64,000 nucleotides of DNA from Dyella dinghuensis (GCF_003977615.1 NZ_RYZR01000005.1:248001-312000), one strand, 5' to 3'; numbered from the stretch's first letter, positions 8,314 through 17,128 are shown. Program-made: numbers and translations. The notes: generated from the letters alone by a model not told the origin.

Positions 8314-9825
8314 TCACAATCCCTTGGCAGCCTGCGCGACCGCACGGAACAGCGCGCGGCCCTTGTTCATCGTTTCTTCCCACTCCGACGCAGGATCGGA
8401 GTCGTACACGATGCCCGCACCCGCCTGCACATGCAGACGGCCGCCTTGAATGACCGCCGTGCGAATGGCGATGGCGGTGTCCGCATCGCCCCACCAGCCG
8501 ATCCAGCCGATCGCACCGGCGTAGATATTGCGCTTGTACGGTTCCAGCTCCTGGATGATTTCGATGGCGCGGATTTTTGGCGCACCGCTCAACGTACCAG
8601 CCGGGAATGTCGCCTTGAGTACGTCCATGTAGCTGAGGTTCGGCTTTGCGGTGCCCTGCACCTGCGACACGATATGCATGACGTGCGAGTAACGTTCGAC
8701 GACGAACGACTCGCTGACTTCCACCGTACCGGTTTCACTGATGCGGCCGATGTCGTTGCGACCGAGATCGATCAGCATGACGTGCTCGGCCCGTTCCTTC
8801 GGATCGGCCAGTAACTCGGCTTCAAGTGCGCGGTCTTCTTCGTCTGTCGCGCCGCGCTTGCGCGTGCCGGCGAGCGGACGCACCAGGACTTTGCCGTCCT
8901 TCATGCGCGCCAGAATTTCCGGCGACGAACCGACGATCTGCGTATCGCCAAGATCCACGAAATACATGTACGGCGACGGATTCATCGCGCGCAATGCGCG
9001 ATACACATCCACCGGCCGCGCGTTAAAGCCAACACTCAAACGTTGCGATGGCACGACCTGGAAAATGTCGCCCGCACGAATGTATTCCTTCGCCCGCTCG
9101 ACCATCGCTTCGAATTCCTCGCGCGTGAACGAGGATTTGAAATCGCTCTCGTCGAGCGCGATCGATTGCGTGAGCTGCGGATACGACGCGCCACCTTGGC
9201 GCAGCCGATGCGTCAGCGCATCGAGGCGGCGCAGCGCTTGTGCGTACGCCTGCGGCTGCGACGGATCGGCGTGCACGATCAAGTACAGGCGACCCTTGAG
9301 GTTGTCGAACACCGCCACTTCTTCGGCGAGCATCAACAACACATCGGGTGTGCCGAGTTCGTCTTTGCGATCCCACTGCGCCAAGCGCGGCTCGATGTAG
9401 CCGATGGTTTCGAAACCGAAGTAACCCACCAGGCCGCCGCTGAAAGCTGGCAGTTGCGGCAAACGCGGCACGTTGTAGTGCTCGCGAAGTTTTTCGATTT
9501 CGGCCAGCGGATCGTCCAGATGCCGGCGTTCAACCACTTCGCCCGCATCTTCCACCTCAAGCTCGTGACCCCGCAGGCGATACACGCGCTTGGCCGGCAG
9601 ACCGATGATCGAATAGCGGCCCCACGTCGCCCCGCCTTCCACCGATTCGAACAGGAACGTGTACGGACCATCGGCCAGTTTCAGATAGACCGATAGCGGC
9701 GTGTCCAAATCGGAGAACACTTCGCGCACCAGCGGGATGCGGGTGTGTCCTTGGGCTACAAGCGCCTCGAATTCGTCGCGGGAAATCACGTAGGGTTCCG
9801 GATGGCCAAACGGGGGAACGGCCAT
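8314..9825 (-). CDS. trpE: Anthranilate synthase component I
   Basis: TrpE (503 residues) makes anthranilate from chorismate with TrpG. The C-terminal chorismate-binding domain has LAGTRKRGATDEED, LIDLGRNDIGRIS, VVERYSHVMHIVSQV and the FPAGTLSGAPKIRAIEII signature. The N-terminal part, with LDTPLSVYLKL, is the region that carries the Trp feedback site in homologues. It begins only 14 bases after the stop of the upstream kinase gene, so any promoter or leader must be within that kinase gene; no attenuator leader peptide with Trp codons is visible in the gap. Confidence 0.96.
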   Translation of the reverse strand: MAVPPFGHPEPYVISRDEFEALVAQGHTRIPLVREVFSDLDTPLSVYLKLADGPYTFLFESVEGGATWGRYSIIGLPAKRVYRLRGHELEVEDAGEVVERRHLDDPLAEIEKLREHYNVPRLPQLPAFSGGLVGYFGFETIGYIEPRLAQWDRKDELGTPDVLLMLAEEVAVFDNLKGRLYLIVHADPSQPQAYAQALRRLDALTHRLRQGGASYPQLTQSIALDESDFKSSFTREEFEAMVERAKEYIRAGDIFQVVPSQRLSVGFNARPVDVYRALRAMNPSPYMYFVDLGDTQIVGSSPEILARMKDGKVLVRPLAGTRKRGATDEEDRALEAELLADPKERAEHVMLIDLGRNDIGRISETGTVEVSESFVVERYSHVMHIVSQVQGTAKPNLSYMDVLKATFPAGTLSGAPKIRAIEIIQELEPYKRNIYAGAIGWIGWWGDADTAIAIRTAVIQGGRLHVQAGAGIVYDSDPASEWEETMNKGRALFRAVAQAAKGL

Positions 9826-9839
9826 TGTACAGACTCTGC

Positions 9840-11846
9840 CTAACCGGCTAGACGCTGCCTTGGCATCGCATGCAGGCGCAGCGTAAAGGCCACGCCACTG
9901 CCATCTTCCAGATTTCTTGCGGAGGCGATGCCGCCGTGGCGCTCGGCCACCAGCCGTACGACGTACAAGCCAAGGCCCAAATGGGGTGCATCGCCCGGCG
10001 TAGCTTTCTCGCGCAGGCTGACCAGCGAATCGAACAGGCGGCCCTGCATGGCGGCTGGCAACAGCGGGCCCTGGTTGGCCAGTTCGATTTCCGCGCCGTT
10101 TTCGATCGGACGAAGACTGAGACGCAACCAGCCATCGGGCGGCGTGAACGACAGGGCGTTGTCGAAGAGTTTATCCAGTGCCTGGGCGATCAACTCCGGC
10201 GCGCCGTGCAAATGCACCGGTTGATCGGGCAGCACGCAATCCAGGTGACGCACGCCCGCAAGCGGCCGATACGCTTCCGCGCAACCGTCCACCACTTCGA
10301 CCAGATCGACATCTTCTGGCTCGGCCGCCGCGATGGCGCGTTCCATTCGGCTCGCTTCGCTCATCGCGCGAACAAGCTGTCCAAGGCGCGCAACGCCATC
10401 GCGAGCACGCGCGAGATAAGGCTGCGCTTCGTCGGAGAGTTCAGCGTGTTCGAGGTTATCCAGCGACGACTTCACGATCGCCAAAGGCGTGTTGAGTTCA
10501 TGCGACAACTTGGAAGCAAGCGTGCGCAAGTAATCGGTGTAACCACCCACAGCCTCGAACAAGCGTTGGAAGCTGCGTGCCAGGTCGCCGATTTCATCTT
10601 CCGATTCGGCCATCGGGAATTGGCCCTCAAAGAACTGGCCATCCAGACGGCCGTCGTTGATTTGGGCGCGTTCGACGGCATCGCGCAAACGGCCAAGACG
10701 AAGACTGAGGCGCGTGGCAAACAGCAACAGAATGGCGCCAGCAACAAGCATCACGCCAAAGCTGGTCAGCAGCAGACTCAGGAAGGCGCGGTTGGCGAGC
10801 AAGGGAACCGCTCGGCTGGCTTGTTCCAACAGCAGCACGCTGACCACTTCATGATCGCGCTCGATGGGAACCGCCGTCGCCAGCACCACGCTGTCGCGCT
10901 CTTCGCCCTGTCGCCACACCGTGGCCGGTTCACCACGGCTGGCACTTTGCACTTCAGGAAGGTCCAGACGCGGCGCATCTTCGGTCCACGACTCGGCATC
11001 TTCCAGCGGATTGGCTAGCAGCGAGCGATAGATCAGCGACGACAACCACGGCGGTTGCGGGCCGGATGTCGTCAGACGACCGCTTTGTGCAAGCAACCAA
11101 CCGGACGGTGTCATAAGACGCGCACGCGTGTCATCAGGTGCCAGCCGAACAAGTTCCTGCGCCAGATCCGGCGAGTAGCGCCACAGCGATCTTTCTTCCG
11201 TTGCCAATGGATCGCCGCCATTGGCTGCCGAGTAAATGCCTACGCCAAGCGCGCTCAATCCAAGATCCGGCGGCAACCGCAGTTCTGCGCGATAGCCGCT
11301 GCCATCTTCCTGCCATTGACCGACGATTCTGTCCGGCAAATTGCCCGCAGCGGGATCGACCGGCAACGCGGTGAACGCACCGGGCGCTGCGCTGGCAATC
11401 AGATAGCGGCGATGAATGGAGCCTTGCACAAGATCGAGCACGAGATGATCGGCGGACATGGCATTGGCATCGCCGGCATCCGCACGCGTTCGGCGCGCCG
11501 TGCGCACATCGATGTACATGTAGAAGCCGTTGTCATCTTCGGCGAGCAGCAACTTGCCTTGCGTGCCGATGGACTGACTCCACGGCGTCATCGGCGCCCA
11601 ATCGTCGCCGTAGCCATCGATGGTGATCGGATTCACCGCCTGCTGCACGTACCAGCCCTTGCCGGATTGCGGCAGCGGCGCATCGGTAACGGCGAGGCTT
11701 CGCGCGACAGCTGTCGCGGTTGCCGTAAGCGCCTGCTCCTGCCCCTGGCGCAGCAGCGTTTCCATCTGCCGCACATACAGCCAACCCGCCACCGGCAGTG
11801 CAAGCGTGCACAGCGCTACCAGCAGCAGTTTTTGGCGCAGACTCAT
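9840..11846 (-). CDS. Large membrane sensor histidine kinase (dedicated-sortase-system type)
   Basis: A 668-residue kinase. Residues 5-27 and about 355-377 are membrane helices enclosing a roughly 325-residue periplasmic sensor. The sensor contains TIDGYGDDWAPM and FYMYIDVR, resembling a family 9 carbohydrate-binding fold. A HAMP-like linker follows, then the phosphoacceptor His449 in ASKLSHELNTPLAIVKSSLD and an ATPase domain with GLGLYVVRLVAERHGG. This long layout recalls the kinase of the proteobacterial dedicated sortase system. It forms an operon with the response regulator and secreted protein upstream. No sortase gene is in the window. Confidence 0.82.
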   Translation of the reverse strand: MSLRQKLLLVALCTLALPVAGWLYVRQMETLLRQGQEQALTATATAVARSLAVTDAPLPQSGKGWYVQQAVNPITIDGYGDDWAPMTPWSQSIGTQGKLLLAEDDNGFYMYIDVRTARRTRADAGDANAMSADHLVLDLVQGSIHRRYLIASAAPGAFTALPVDPAAGNLPDRIVGQWQEDGSGYRAELRLPPDLGLSALGVGIYSAANGGDPLATEERSLWRYSPDLAQELVRLAPDDTRARLMTPSGWLLAQSGRLTTSGPQPPWLSSLIYRSLLANPLEDAESWTEDAPRLDLPEVQSASRGEPATVWRQGEERDSVVLATAVPIERDHEVVSVLLLEQASRAVPLLANRAFLSLLLTSFGVMLVAGAILLLFATRLSLRLGRLRDAVERAQINDGRLDGQFFEGQFPMAESEDEIGDLARSFQRLFEAVGGYTDYLRTLASKLSHELNTPLAIVKSSLDNLEHAELSDEAQPYLARARDGVARLGQLVRAMSEASRMERAIAAAEPEDVDLVEVVDGCAEAYRPLAGVRHLDCVLPDQPVHLHGAPELIAQALDKLFDNALSFTPPDGWLRLSLRPIENGAEIELANQGPLLPAAMQGRLFDSLVSLREKATPGDAPHLGLGLYVVRLVAERHGGIASARNLEDGSGVAFTLRLHAMPRQRLAG

Positions 11847-11879
11847 GCGGGGGTGTCCCGGCTTGTTCCAAGCCGCAAT

Positions 11880-12473
11880 TTAATGGGTTGCGGCTTTGCT
11901 GGTCGAGCCCGGCGCAGGAACGAACTTGGCGTAAGTGGAATGTTCGACGACTTGCTTGAATGCATCCAGCGCAGCCTGACTTTGCGGATCGCCCTGCCCG
12001 ACCGTCATGGACCAGCTGTAACGGATGCCTGCGGCTTTTCCGGGATCGCAGAACACGACGACGTCATTGACGTGATCGCTGCCCGTATACATCACGCCCT
12101 GGCATGCCATGGAAGGATTTTTGACGGGGTATGCGGCAACCGTGCCTGCCGGATCGACTTGCAAGTAGTGCTTCCGGTCATCCTGAAGCTCGACATCCAA
12201 TGACGGCAGTTTGGACGGCCAAACGTTAAGCACAATCACGCGATCCGGTTTGCCCGTCCAATCGCCCTGATAGAGCACGTAATTCACACCGATGGCGCTG
12301 GCATAGGTGCAGCAGTCTTTGGTCCAGCCGCCGGGCGAAACAGTGTGGATGGCCCAGCCCGGAACGTTGCCGTCTACAACGCCGTGAGCATCCACGACGT
12401 TGTTCGACGGCTGCGCGGCCATCGACACGTTCGCCACGAACATCAAAAGCGCAACAACCCAGCGCATACGCAT
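11880..12473 (-). CDS. Small secreted protein encoded between regulator and kinase
   Basis: I do not recognise the family. The 197-residue product has a clear signal peptide (MRMRWVVALLMFVANVSMA). Its mature part contains four cysteines: a CC pair in WTKDCCTYAS, one in SMACQGVMYTG and one in VVFCDPGK. These could form disulfides in the periplasm. Its ATG overlaps the response-regulator stop as TGATG, which decides the start over the upstream in-frame ATG at 12485. Being made between the regulator and kinase suggests an accessory sensor or ligand-presenting protein, by inference only. Confidence 0.75.
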   Translation of the reverse strand: MRMRWVVALLMFVANVSMAAQPSNNVVDAHGVVDGNVPGWAIHTVSPGGWTKDCCTYASAIGVNYVLYQGDWTGKPDRVIVLNVWPSKLPSLDVELQDDRKHYLQVDPAGTVAAYPVKNPSMACQGVMYTGSDHVNDVVVFCDPGKAAGIRYSWSMTVGQGDPQSQAALDAFKQVVEHSTYAKFVPAPGSTSKAATH

Positions 12474-13162
12474 CACGGGCGCCACCTGTAACCCACACCG
12501 TGCACCGTCTCGATGGCATCGAATTCCGGCGCCACCGCAATAAACTTTTTGCGGATGCGCTTGATGTGCGACGTGATCGTCGCATCGTCCACCACAAGCT
12601 CCGCTTCACGCATCAGCTGATCGCGATTCTTCACGTGACCGGGAAAGCGCACCAAGGTGTGCACCATCCAGAATTCGGTCACAGTGAGCGGCACTTCCGC
12701 ATCATTCCACGTGATGCGCATACGTTCGGATTCGAGCTTGAGCGGACCGTGGCCGATCACCGTTTCGCTGGATATCGGCGCCTTCAGCGATTCGATACGG
12801 CGGAACAACGCAGCGATGCGTGCCGCCAGCTGATGCAGGCTCGTGTCTTTGCTGAGGTAATCGTCCGCACCAAGACGCAAACCGGAGATCACATCGAAAT
12901 CCGAATCGCGCGCGGTGAGGAAGATGATGGGTAGCGTGGCGGACTTCGCCCGCAGCTCGCGGCACAGATCGAAACCGCCTTCCGGCTCGTCACCCAAACC
13001 GATATCGATGATCACCAGTTCCGGCAGGCGCGTCGCGAACGCATTGGAGGCCTCCAGCCGCGAGCCGTAACCGCGCGTGTCGTAGCCGAAACGGGTCAGC
13101 GCCTCGACGTAGTTGGCGCGAATCAGCGGTTCGTCTTCGACGATGGCGATGTGGCGTCCCAT
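12473..13162 (-). CDS. OmpR-type response regulator partner of the large kinase
   Basis: The protein of 229 residues has a receiver domain with acidic pocket E9-D10-E11, phosphoacceptor Asp53 (VIIDIGLGDEPEGG), Thr in FLTARDS and the Lys in DDYLSKD. A winged-helix effector follows, ending EFDAIETVHGVGYRWRP. The start at 13162 is preceded by GAGGAATTTTC, a strong ribosome site; the 145-residue upstream extension is low-complexity read-through and is discarded. It resembles the response regulator of the dedicated sortase system. Divergent tiny ORFs lie 174 bases upstream. Confidence 0.88.
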   Translation of the reverse strand: MGRHIAIVEDEPLIRANYVEALTRFGYDTRGYGSRLEASNAFATRLPELVIIDIGLGDEPEGGFDLCRELRAKSATLPIIFLTARDSDFDVISGLRLGADDYLSKDTSLHQLAARIAALFRRIESLKAPISSETVIGHGPLKLESERMRITWNDAEVPLTVTEFWMVHTLVRFPGHVKNRDQLMREAELVVDDATITSHIKRIRKKFIAVAPEFDAIETVHGVGYRWRP

Positions 13163-13336
13163 GAAAATTCCTCGTGATGTTGGCGCGCAGCGTGCAGTGT
13201 GGGTGATCGACACGCAAGCCGGTCGGGCACTTTGCCCGCGTTCTGCCAGATTCCATCGCCCGATCGCCCCGCAGCCGCCGGTAGGTGCGCCGCGGCGAGG
13301 TGTTTGATAACCCCAAGCCCAAACGAAACGAACCGC

Positions 13337-13450
13337 ATGCGCGCTGACCCCTCGATCGACCCCAATGCCGAACTTCGCAGCTTCGAGCCACTGCGCGTGG
13401 TGCTGGCGCTGGGATCGCTGCTTCTTGCCCTGCTGATGAGTCTGCCCTGA
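13337..13450 (+). CDS. Candidate small single-pass membrane protein, 37 residues
   Basis: The ORF encodes a polar N-terminus (MRADPSIDPNAELRSFE) followed by one hydrophobic helix (PLRVVLALGSLLLALLMSLP). There is no convincing Shine-Dalgarno. Support comes from its TGATG overlap with the next tiny ORF, the position divergent from the response regulator, and the terminator at 13617-13645. No family is recognised. Confidence 0.4.
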   Translation: MRADPSIDPNAELRSFEPLRVVLALGSLLLALLMSLP

Positions 13451-13566
13451 TGTCATCGAGTTACTTTCATGAAGCCGACGTGGACGGCTTCGGCGCGGCC
13501 GGCGCGCAAGGACGGGCACCGGTCGCGCCATGCGGCGAGCCCGATCCCGACTGGCAACCTCTGTAA
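13450..13566 (+). CDS. Candidate small soluble protein, 38 residues, coupled to the preceding ORF
   Basis: The ATG overlaps the stop of the 37-residue membrane ORF as TGATG. The product is short and acidic (MSSSYFHEADVDGFGAAG, later PCGEPDPDWQPL). It ends 50 bases before a strong terminator. No homologue is recognised. Confidence 0.33.
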   Translation: MSSSYFHEADVDGFGAAGAQGRAPVAPCGEPDPDWQPL

Positions 13567-13616
13567 ACGGCGCAGTTGAGCCATTTTCTCCGGTCATTCC
13601 TGTCCCGGCGTTCCAT

Positions 13617-13645
13617 CCCCTCGCACTCCCGAGGGGATTTTTTTT
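13617..13645 (+). terminator. Rho-independent terminator after the tiny ORF pair
   Basis: CCCCTCG (13617-13623) pairs with CGAGGGG (13630-13636) around CACTCC, followed by a run of eight T. Confidence 0.85.
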
Positions 13646-13727
13646 GGCGGCTCGAAATTATTTGCAGAAATCCGGGAACCATTTGGGGGGAGCCCGGTCA
13701 CTTACTACGGCAGGCGTGTAGTCCATT

Positions 13728-13756
13728 TTGCCGTGGAACTCGCCGGTGCTGATAAG
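13728..13756 (+). promoter_or_regulatory. Candidate sigma-70 promoter of the small RNA
   Basis: TTGCCG (13728-13733) and GATAAG (13751-13756) are separated by 17 bases. A start near 13763 would give a transcript of about 117 bases ending at the terminator 13842-13879. Confidence 0.45.
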
Positions 13757-13762
13757 GCGGCC

Positions 13763-13879
13763 GAGCCTCCCGTCCTTACCAGCAACGTGCAGGCCACTCC
13801 TGCCATGGTGTCTCCTCTAGCGTCTTTCCGACGCCCCTCCGCCCGGTGCAGACTTCCCCCTGCGCCGGGTTTTTCTTTT
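13763..13879 (+). ncRNA. Candidate small RNA with three C-rich-loop hairpins (sX13-like)
   Basis: The segment has no credible ORF but ends in a strong terminator that faces only the plus strand, and an independent terminator (13617-13645) closes the preceding transcript. Three hairpins are visible: 13789-13803 (GCAGG/CCTGC, loop CCACT), 13820-13834 (GCGTC/GACGC, loop TTTCC) and the terminator stem 13842-13869 (loop ACTTCCCC). The 5' end is also C-rich (CCTCCCGTCC). A roughly 117-base RNA with C-rich single-stranded loops able to pair with Shine-Dalgarno regions matches the architecture of sX13, a conserved xanthomonad sRNA. Identity with that family is inferred from structure, not alignment. 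Confidence 0.6.
13842..13879 (+). terminator. Rho-independent terminator of the small RNA
   Basis: CCCGGTGCAG pairs with CTGCGCCGGG with one wobble, then TTTTTCTTTT. The minus strand has no T run after the stem, so it does not serve rpe. Confidence 0.88.
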
Positions 13880-13885
13880 CTGGCC

Positions 13886-14554
13886 TCAGCCCAGCGCCTG
13901 GCGCATCTTCGCGATGACGGCCTGGTAGTCCGGCGCATTGAAGATGGCCGAACCGGCCACGAAGGTATCGGCGCCCGCGGCGGCGATTTCGCCGATGTTG
14001 TCGGCGGTAACGCCGCCGTCCACTTCCAGGCGGATGTCGTAGCCGCTCTCGTCGATCAGGCGGCGCACGCGGCGCAGCTTCTCCAGCGCCTCGGGAATGA
14101 ACTTCTGGCCGCCGAAGCCTGGGTTCACCGACATGATCAGTACGAGATCGAGCTTGTCGAGCACGTAATCGAGCCAGTTGAGCGGCGTCGCCGGGTTAAA
14201 CACCAGGCCGACCTTGCAGCCGGAGTCCTTGATCAGGCCGATCGTGCGGTCCACATGCTCGGTAGCCTCGGGATGGAAGCTGATGCGGCTGGCCCCGGCC
14301 TTGGCAAAATCCGGAACGATTTGATCCACCGGCTTCACCATCAGGTGCACGTCGATCGGCGCAGTGATGCCGTAATTGCGCAAGGCCTTGAGCACCATCG
14401 GCCCCATCGTGAGATTGGGGACGTAGTGGTTGTCCATCACGTCGTAGTGCACCCAGTCGCCACCAGCGGCGAGCACCTTGGCGGTGTCTTCGCCCAGTCG
14501 CGCGAAATCGGCGGAAAGGATGGACGGGGCGATGATGGGCGACTGCTTGCTCAT
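13886..14554 (-). CDS. rpe: Ribulose-phosphate 3-epimerase
   Basis: Rpe (222 residues) interconverts ribulose 5-phosphate and xylulose 5-phosphate in the pentose phosphate pathway. Motifs are [13 protein letters not shown] at the N-terminus, [16 protein letters not shown] (metal ligands), [13 protein letters not shown] and [13 protein letters not shown] with the phosphate-binding VAGSAIF. AAGGT precedes the ATG. The partner enzyme transketolase is encoded 4 kb away. Confidence 0.97.
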   Translation of the reverse strand: MSKQSPIIAPSILSADFARLGEDTAKVLAAGGDWVHYDVMDNHYVPNLTMGPMVLKALRNYGITAPIDVHLMVKPVDQIVPDFAKAGASRISFHPEATEHVDRTIGLIKDSGCKVGLVFNPATPLNWLDYVLDKLDLVLIMSVNPGFGGQKFIPEALEKLRRVRRLIDESGYDIRLEVDGGVTADNIGEIAAAGADTFVAGSAIFNAPDYQAVIAKMRQALG

Positions 14555-14652
14555 GGGAAGACCTTGCGAAAGAAAAAGGCGTGGCGGCGCAAAATGCGGC
14601 GCGGCAGGCGTGTCATTTTGCCACGTCGCCCGCGGCGACGCTTTGGCCCGGT

Positions 14653-15465
14653 CTATTTGAAGCCGCGCTCGGCCTTGATGCGCTCGTAGGCGGCGTTGAT
14701 CTCGCTGGCGCGCGACTCGGCGCGCTTACGCATGTCTTCCGGCAGGTCGCCGAGGCGGTCCGGGTGATGTTCGGAAATCAGCTTGCGATAGGCGCGTTTG
14801 ATCGCGCGATCATCCGCATCGCGCGCAATACCCAGCACGGTGTACGGGTCGGGGCCCTGCGCATTGCGCTGCGGCGGCACGTAACCGTTATTGCCGTGTC
14901 CGGTACCGTAGCCCTGGCCACGCGCGCCAGCGCCCTGCCACACGTAGCCCTTCATGGCCATCAACGCCATCAGCTCCATGTCGCTGATGCGCAGCGCGAA
15001 CGCGAGTTGGCGAAGGATCGACATTTTCTCCGGCGACGGCGAGCCTTCCGCAAGCACGGTCTCGATCACCACGTCCAGCAATGGAAAGGCATGATCGCGA
15101 CGCAAGCCCGCCCACTGGCGCAACGCGTTGATCGGCGTGGTGACATCGAACTCGGGCTGCTTGCCGGTATTGAACGCGCTGATCGCAGCCTGGCGTTGGC
15201 CGTTGGCCAGGCCCATGCGCGTCATGATGCGTTCGGCGGTGGCGATTTCCGCTTCGGAAACGCGGCCATCGGATTTCGCAACGGCGCCCAGCAACTGGAA
15301 AAGCGGTACGACGTAACCGCCCGATTCCGGAGCCGCCTCGCGGCGCTGAGTGAAATTCAGATTGTCGAGCGCGAAACCGATGATGGCGCCGATGACGACA
15401 CCGGTCATCCCGCGTCCCAGGAAAAAACCTACTGCAGCAAACAGAATGGTGTAGGTGTATTTCAT
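14653..15465 (-). CDS. djlA: DjlA-like membrane-anchored J-domain co-chaperone
   Basis: The 270-residue protein starts with a membrane helix ([28 protein letters not shown]), continues with a TerB-like helical domain (about 50-165) and ends with a J domain ([21 protein letters not shown] with the HPD motif in SEHHPDRL). This is the order seen in E. coli DjlA, which stimulates DnaK at the inner membrane. Its ATG overlaps the stop of the upstream cytochrome c gene (ATGA). Confidence 0.9.
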   Translation of the reverse strand: MKYTYTILFAAVGFFLGRGMTGVVIGAIIGFALDNLNFTQRREAAPESGGYVVPLFQLLGAVAKSDGRVSEAEIATAERIMTRMGLANGQRQAAISAFNTGKQPEFDVTTPINALRQWAGLRRDHAFPLLDVVIETVLAEGSPSPEKMSILRQLAFALRISDMELMALMAMKGYVWQGAGARGQGYGTGHGNNGYVPPQRNAQGPDPYTVLGIARDADDRAIKRAYRKLISEHHPDRLGDLPEDMRKRAESRASEINAAYERIKAERGFK

Positions 15466-15794
15466 GGTTGCCCGGCGGCCTGCGGTGGCGGTGTTTGCGC
15501 GCTATACCAGCGCGCCAGCTGATCCAGATCCGCGTCGCTGACCGGACCGATGGCCGCGCGCATCAACGGCACATCGCGGCTGCCGTCGCGGTAATCCTTC
15601 AGTGCCTTGCGCAGGTAATCCAGTTTCTGGCCCGCCAGATTCGGCGCGCCCGGAATCTGCGCCATGCCCGTTTCGCCGTGGCATGCCGCGCACAAGCCCA
15701 GCCGCACCGGTTTGGGCGGCATATCGGCAGCAAGCGCTTGCAGGGCACAGGTCAGACCGAGTGCCACGACGAGGAAGGTTCGCATCGGCAACAC
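15462..15794 (-). CDS. Small periplasmic c-type cytochrome
   Basis: The product (110 residues, or 107 if it starts at the second Met, 15785) has a signal peptide ending in LQALAA. One haem-binding motif CAACH occurs in RLGLCAACHGETGMAQIPGAPNLAGQ, and the distal Met ligand is probably the one in VPLMRAAIGPVSD. This is the cytochrome c553/c5-like class I fold, an electron carrier. It forms a two-gene unit with the djlA-like gene. The redox partner is unknown. Confidence 0.88.
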   Translation of the reverse strand: MLPMRTFLVVALGLTCALQALAADMPPKPVRLGLCAACHGETGMAQIPGAPNLAGQKLDYLRKALKDYRDGSRDVPLMRAAIGPVSDADLDQLARWYSAQTPPPQAAGQP

Positions 15795-15891
15795 AGAAAT
15801 ATAAAGTCGCCGATTCTATCAGTGTCCCCTATCAGCGTCGCTGGCCCAGACCGTTACAATAGTCCGCTTGTTTGACCCCTTGGAGCGCGCC

Positions 15892-16788
15892 GTGCCGACC
15901 ACCCTCTCGCAATCGAACCTGCCCGGCCTTGAGCTTATCCACCGCGGCAAGGTGCGCGATGTGTATTCCCTGCCCGGCAAGCGCTTGCTGATCGTGGCGA
16001 CCGACCGCCTGTCGGCTTTCGACGTAGTGCTCCCGGACCCGATTCCTGGCAAGGGCGAAATGCTGACGCAGATCTCGAATTTCTGGTTCGGCAAGACCGC
16101 GCATATCGTTCCGAACCACCTGCTGCACACGCCGTTGGAAGAGGTGCTGCCCAAGGGCACAGACCTGGCGCTTTACAGCAAGCGCGCGGTCGTCACCAAG
16201 CATCTGAAGCCGGTGCCGGTGGAAGCGATTGCGCGCGGTTATCTGATTGGCTCGGGCTGGAAGGACTACCAGGCAACCGGTTCGCTGTGCGGTATCAAAC
16301 TTCCCGTCGGCTTGCGCCAGGCCGAGCAGTTGCCCGAACCGATTTTCACGCCATCGACGAAAGCCGCCGTGGGCGATCACGACGAAAACGTCAGTTTCGA
16401 TGCCGTGGTTTCGGCGGTCGGCAAAGATCTGGCCGAACAGGTGCGCGATGCAACGCTCGCCATCTACAAATGGGCGGCTGAGTATGCTGCGAAGCGCGGC
16501 ATCATCATCGCCGACACCAAGTTCGAATTCGGCACCGACGAAGACGGCAAGCTGTACGTGATGGATGAAATGCTGACGCCCGATTCGTCGCGCTTCTGGC
16601 CCGCCGATCAGTATCAGGTCGGCATCAGCCCACCCAGTTACGACAAGCAGTTCGTGCGCGACTATCTGGAAAAGCTGGGCTGGAACAAGCAGCCACCCGC
16701 GCCGAAAGTTCCCGCCGACGTGATCGCTGGCACCGCGGCGAAATATGCCGAAGCGCTGCAACGTCTCGCTGACATCAAGCTGGATTGA
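15892..16788 (+). CDS. purC: Phosphoribosylaminoimidazole-succinocarboxamide synthase
   Basis: PurC (298 residues) joins CAIR and aspartate in purine synthesis. It has [12 protein letters not shown] and [20 protein letters not shown] at the N-terminus, then [17 protein letters not shown] and [29 protein letters not shown]. It is of the longer type, like yeast Ade1. I prefer GTG 15892, which has TTGGAG eight bases upstream, to the TTG at 15868. Confidence 0.95.
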   Translation: MPTTLSQSNLPGLELIHRGKVRDVYSLPGKRLLIVATDRLSAFDVVLPDPIPGKGEMLTQISNFWFGKTAHIVPNHLLHTPLEEVLPKGTDLALYSKRAVVTKHLKPVPVEAIARGYLIGSGWKDYQATGSLCGIKLPVGLRQAEQLPEPIFTPSTKAAVGDHDENVSFDAVVSAVGKDLAEQVRDATLAIYKWAAEYAAKRGIIIADTKFEFGTDEDGKLYVMDEMLTPDSSRFWPADQYQVGISPPSYDKQFVRDYLEKLGWNKQPPAPKVPADVIAGTAAKYAEALQRLADIKLD

Positions 16789-16792
16789 CCCT

Positions 16793-17128
16793 ATGAACGC
16801 GTGGCTTAGCCTGGGCCTCGCGATTGGTGCCGAGGTCATCGCAACCAGTGCGCTGAAGGCCGCGGATGGTTTTACGCATCTGTGGCCGAGCGTGATCGTT
16901 GTCGCGGGTTACGCCATGGCGTTTTATTGCCTCAGCCTAACGCTGCGGCAGATTCCGCTCGGCATTGCGTACGCCGTATGGTCGGGTGCGGGAACGGCGT
17001 TGATCGCGCTGATCGGCGTGGTGATTTATCGGCAGAAGCTCGATCTGGCCGCCGTCTTTGGTATCGCCCTGATCGTGGCGGGCGTGCTGGTACTCAACCT
17101 TTTCTCCAAGAGCGGCGCACACGGATGA
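16793..17128 (+). CDS. Small multidrug resistance (EmrE-type) transporter
   Basis: A four-helix protein of 111 residues. The essential glutamate is Glu14 in LAIGAEVIATSALKAADGF, as in EmrE. YCLSLTLRQIPLGIAYAVWSGAG is the family signature. SMR proteins exchange protons for cationic drugs, or guanidinium in the Gdx branch. The KAADGFT and IPLGIAYAVWSG features fit the Qac/EmrE branch. Four bases separate it from the purC stop, and it overlaps the next gene as ATGA. Confidence 0.92.
   Translation: MNAWLSLGLAIGAEVIATSALKAADGFTHLWPSVIVVAGYAMAFYCLSLTLRQIPLGIAYAVWSGAGTALIALIGVVIYRQKLDLAAVFGIALIVAGVLVLNLFSKSGAHG

Noticed and set aside
9826-9839. Possible trp attenuator leader upstream of trpE
   Set aside because: Only 14 bases separate trpE from the kinase gene and no Trp-codon leader or competing hairpins are seen.
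13163-13597. N-terminal 145-residue extension of the response regulator
   Set aside because: A strong ribosome site precedes ATG 13162, the extension is Arg/Pro-rich noise and it opposes the tiny ORFs.
13705-13938. 77-codon minus-strand ORF over the small RNA
   Set aside because: It overlaps the end of rpe and the one-way terminator; the Arg-rich product has no features of a protein.
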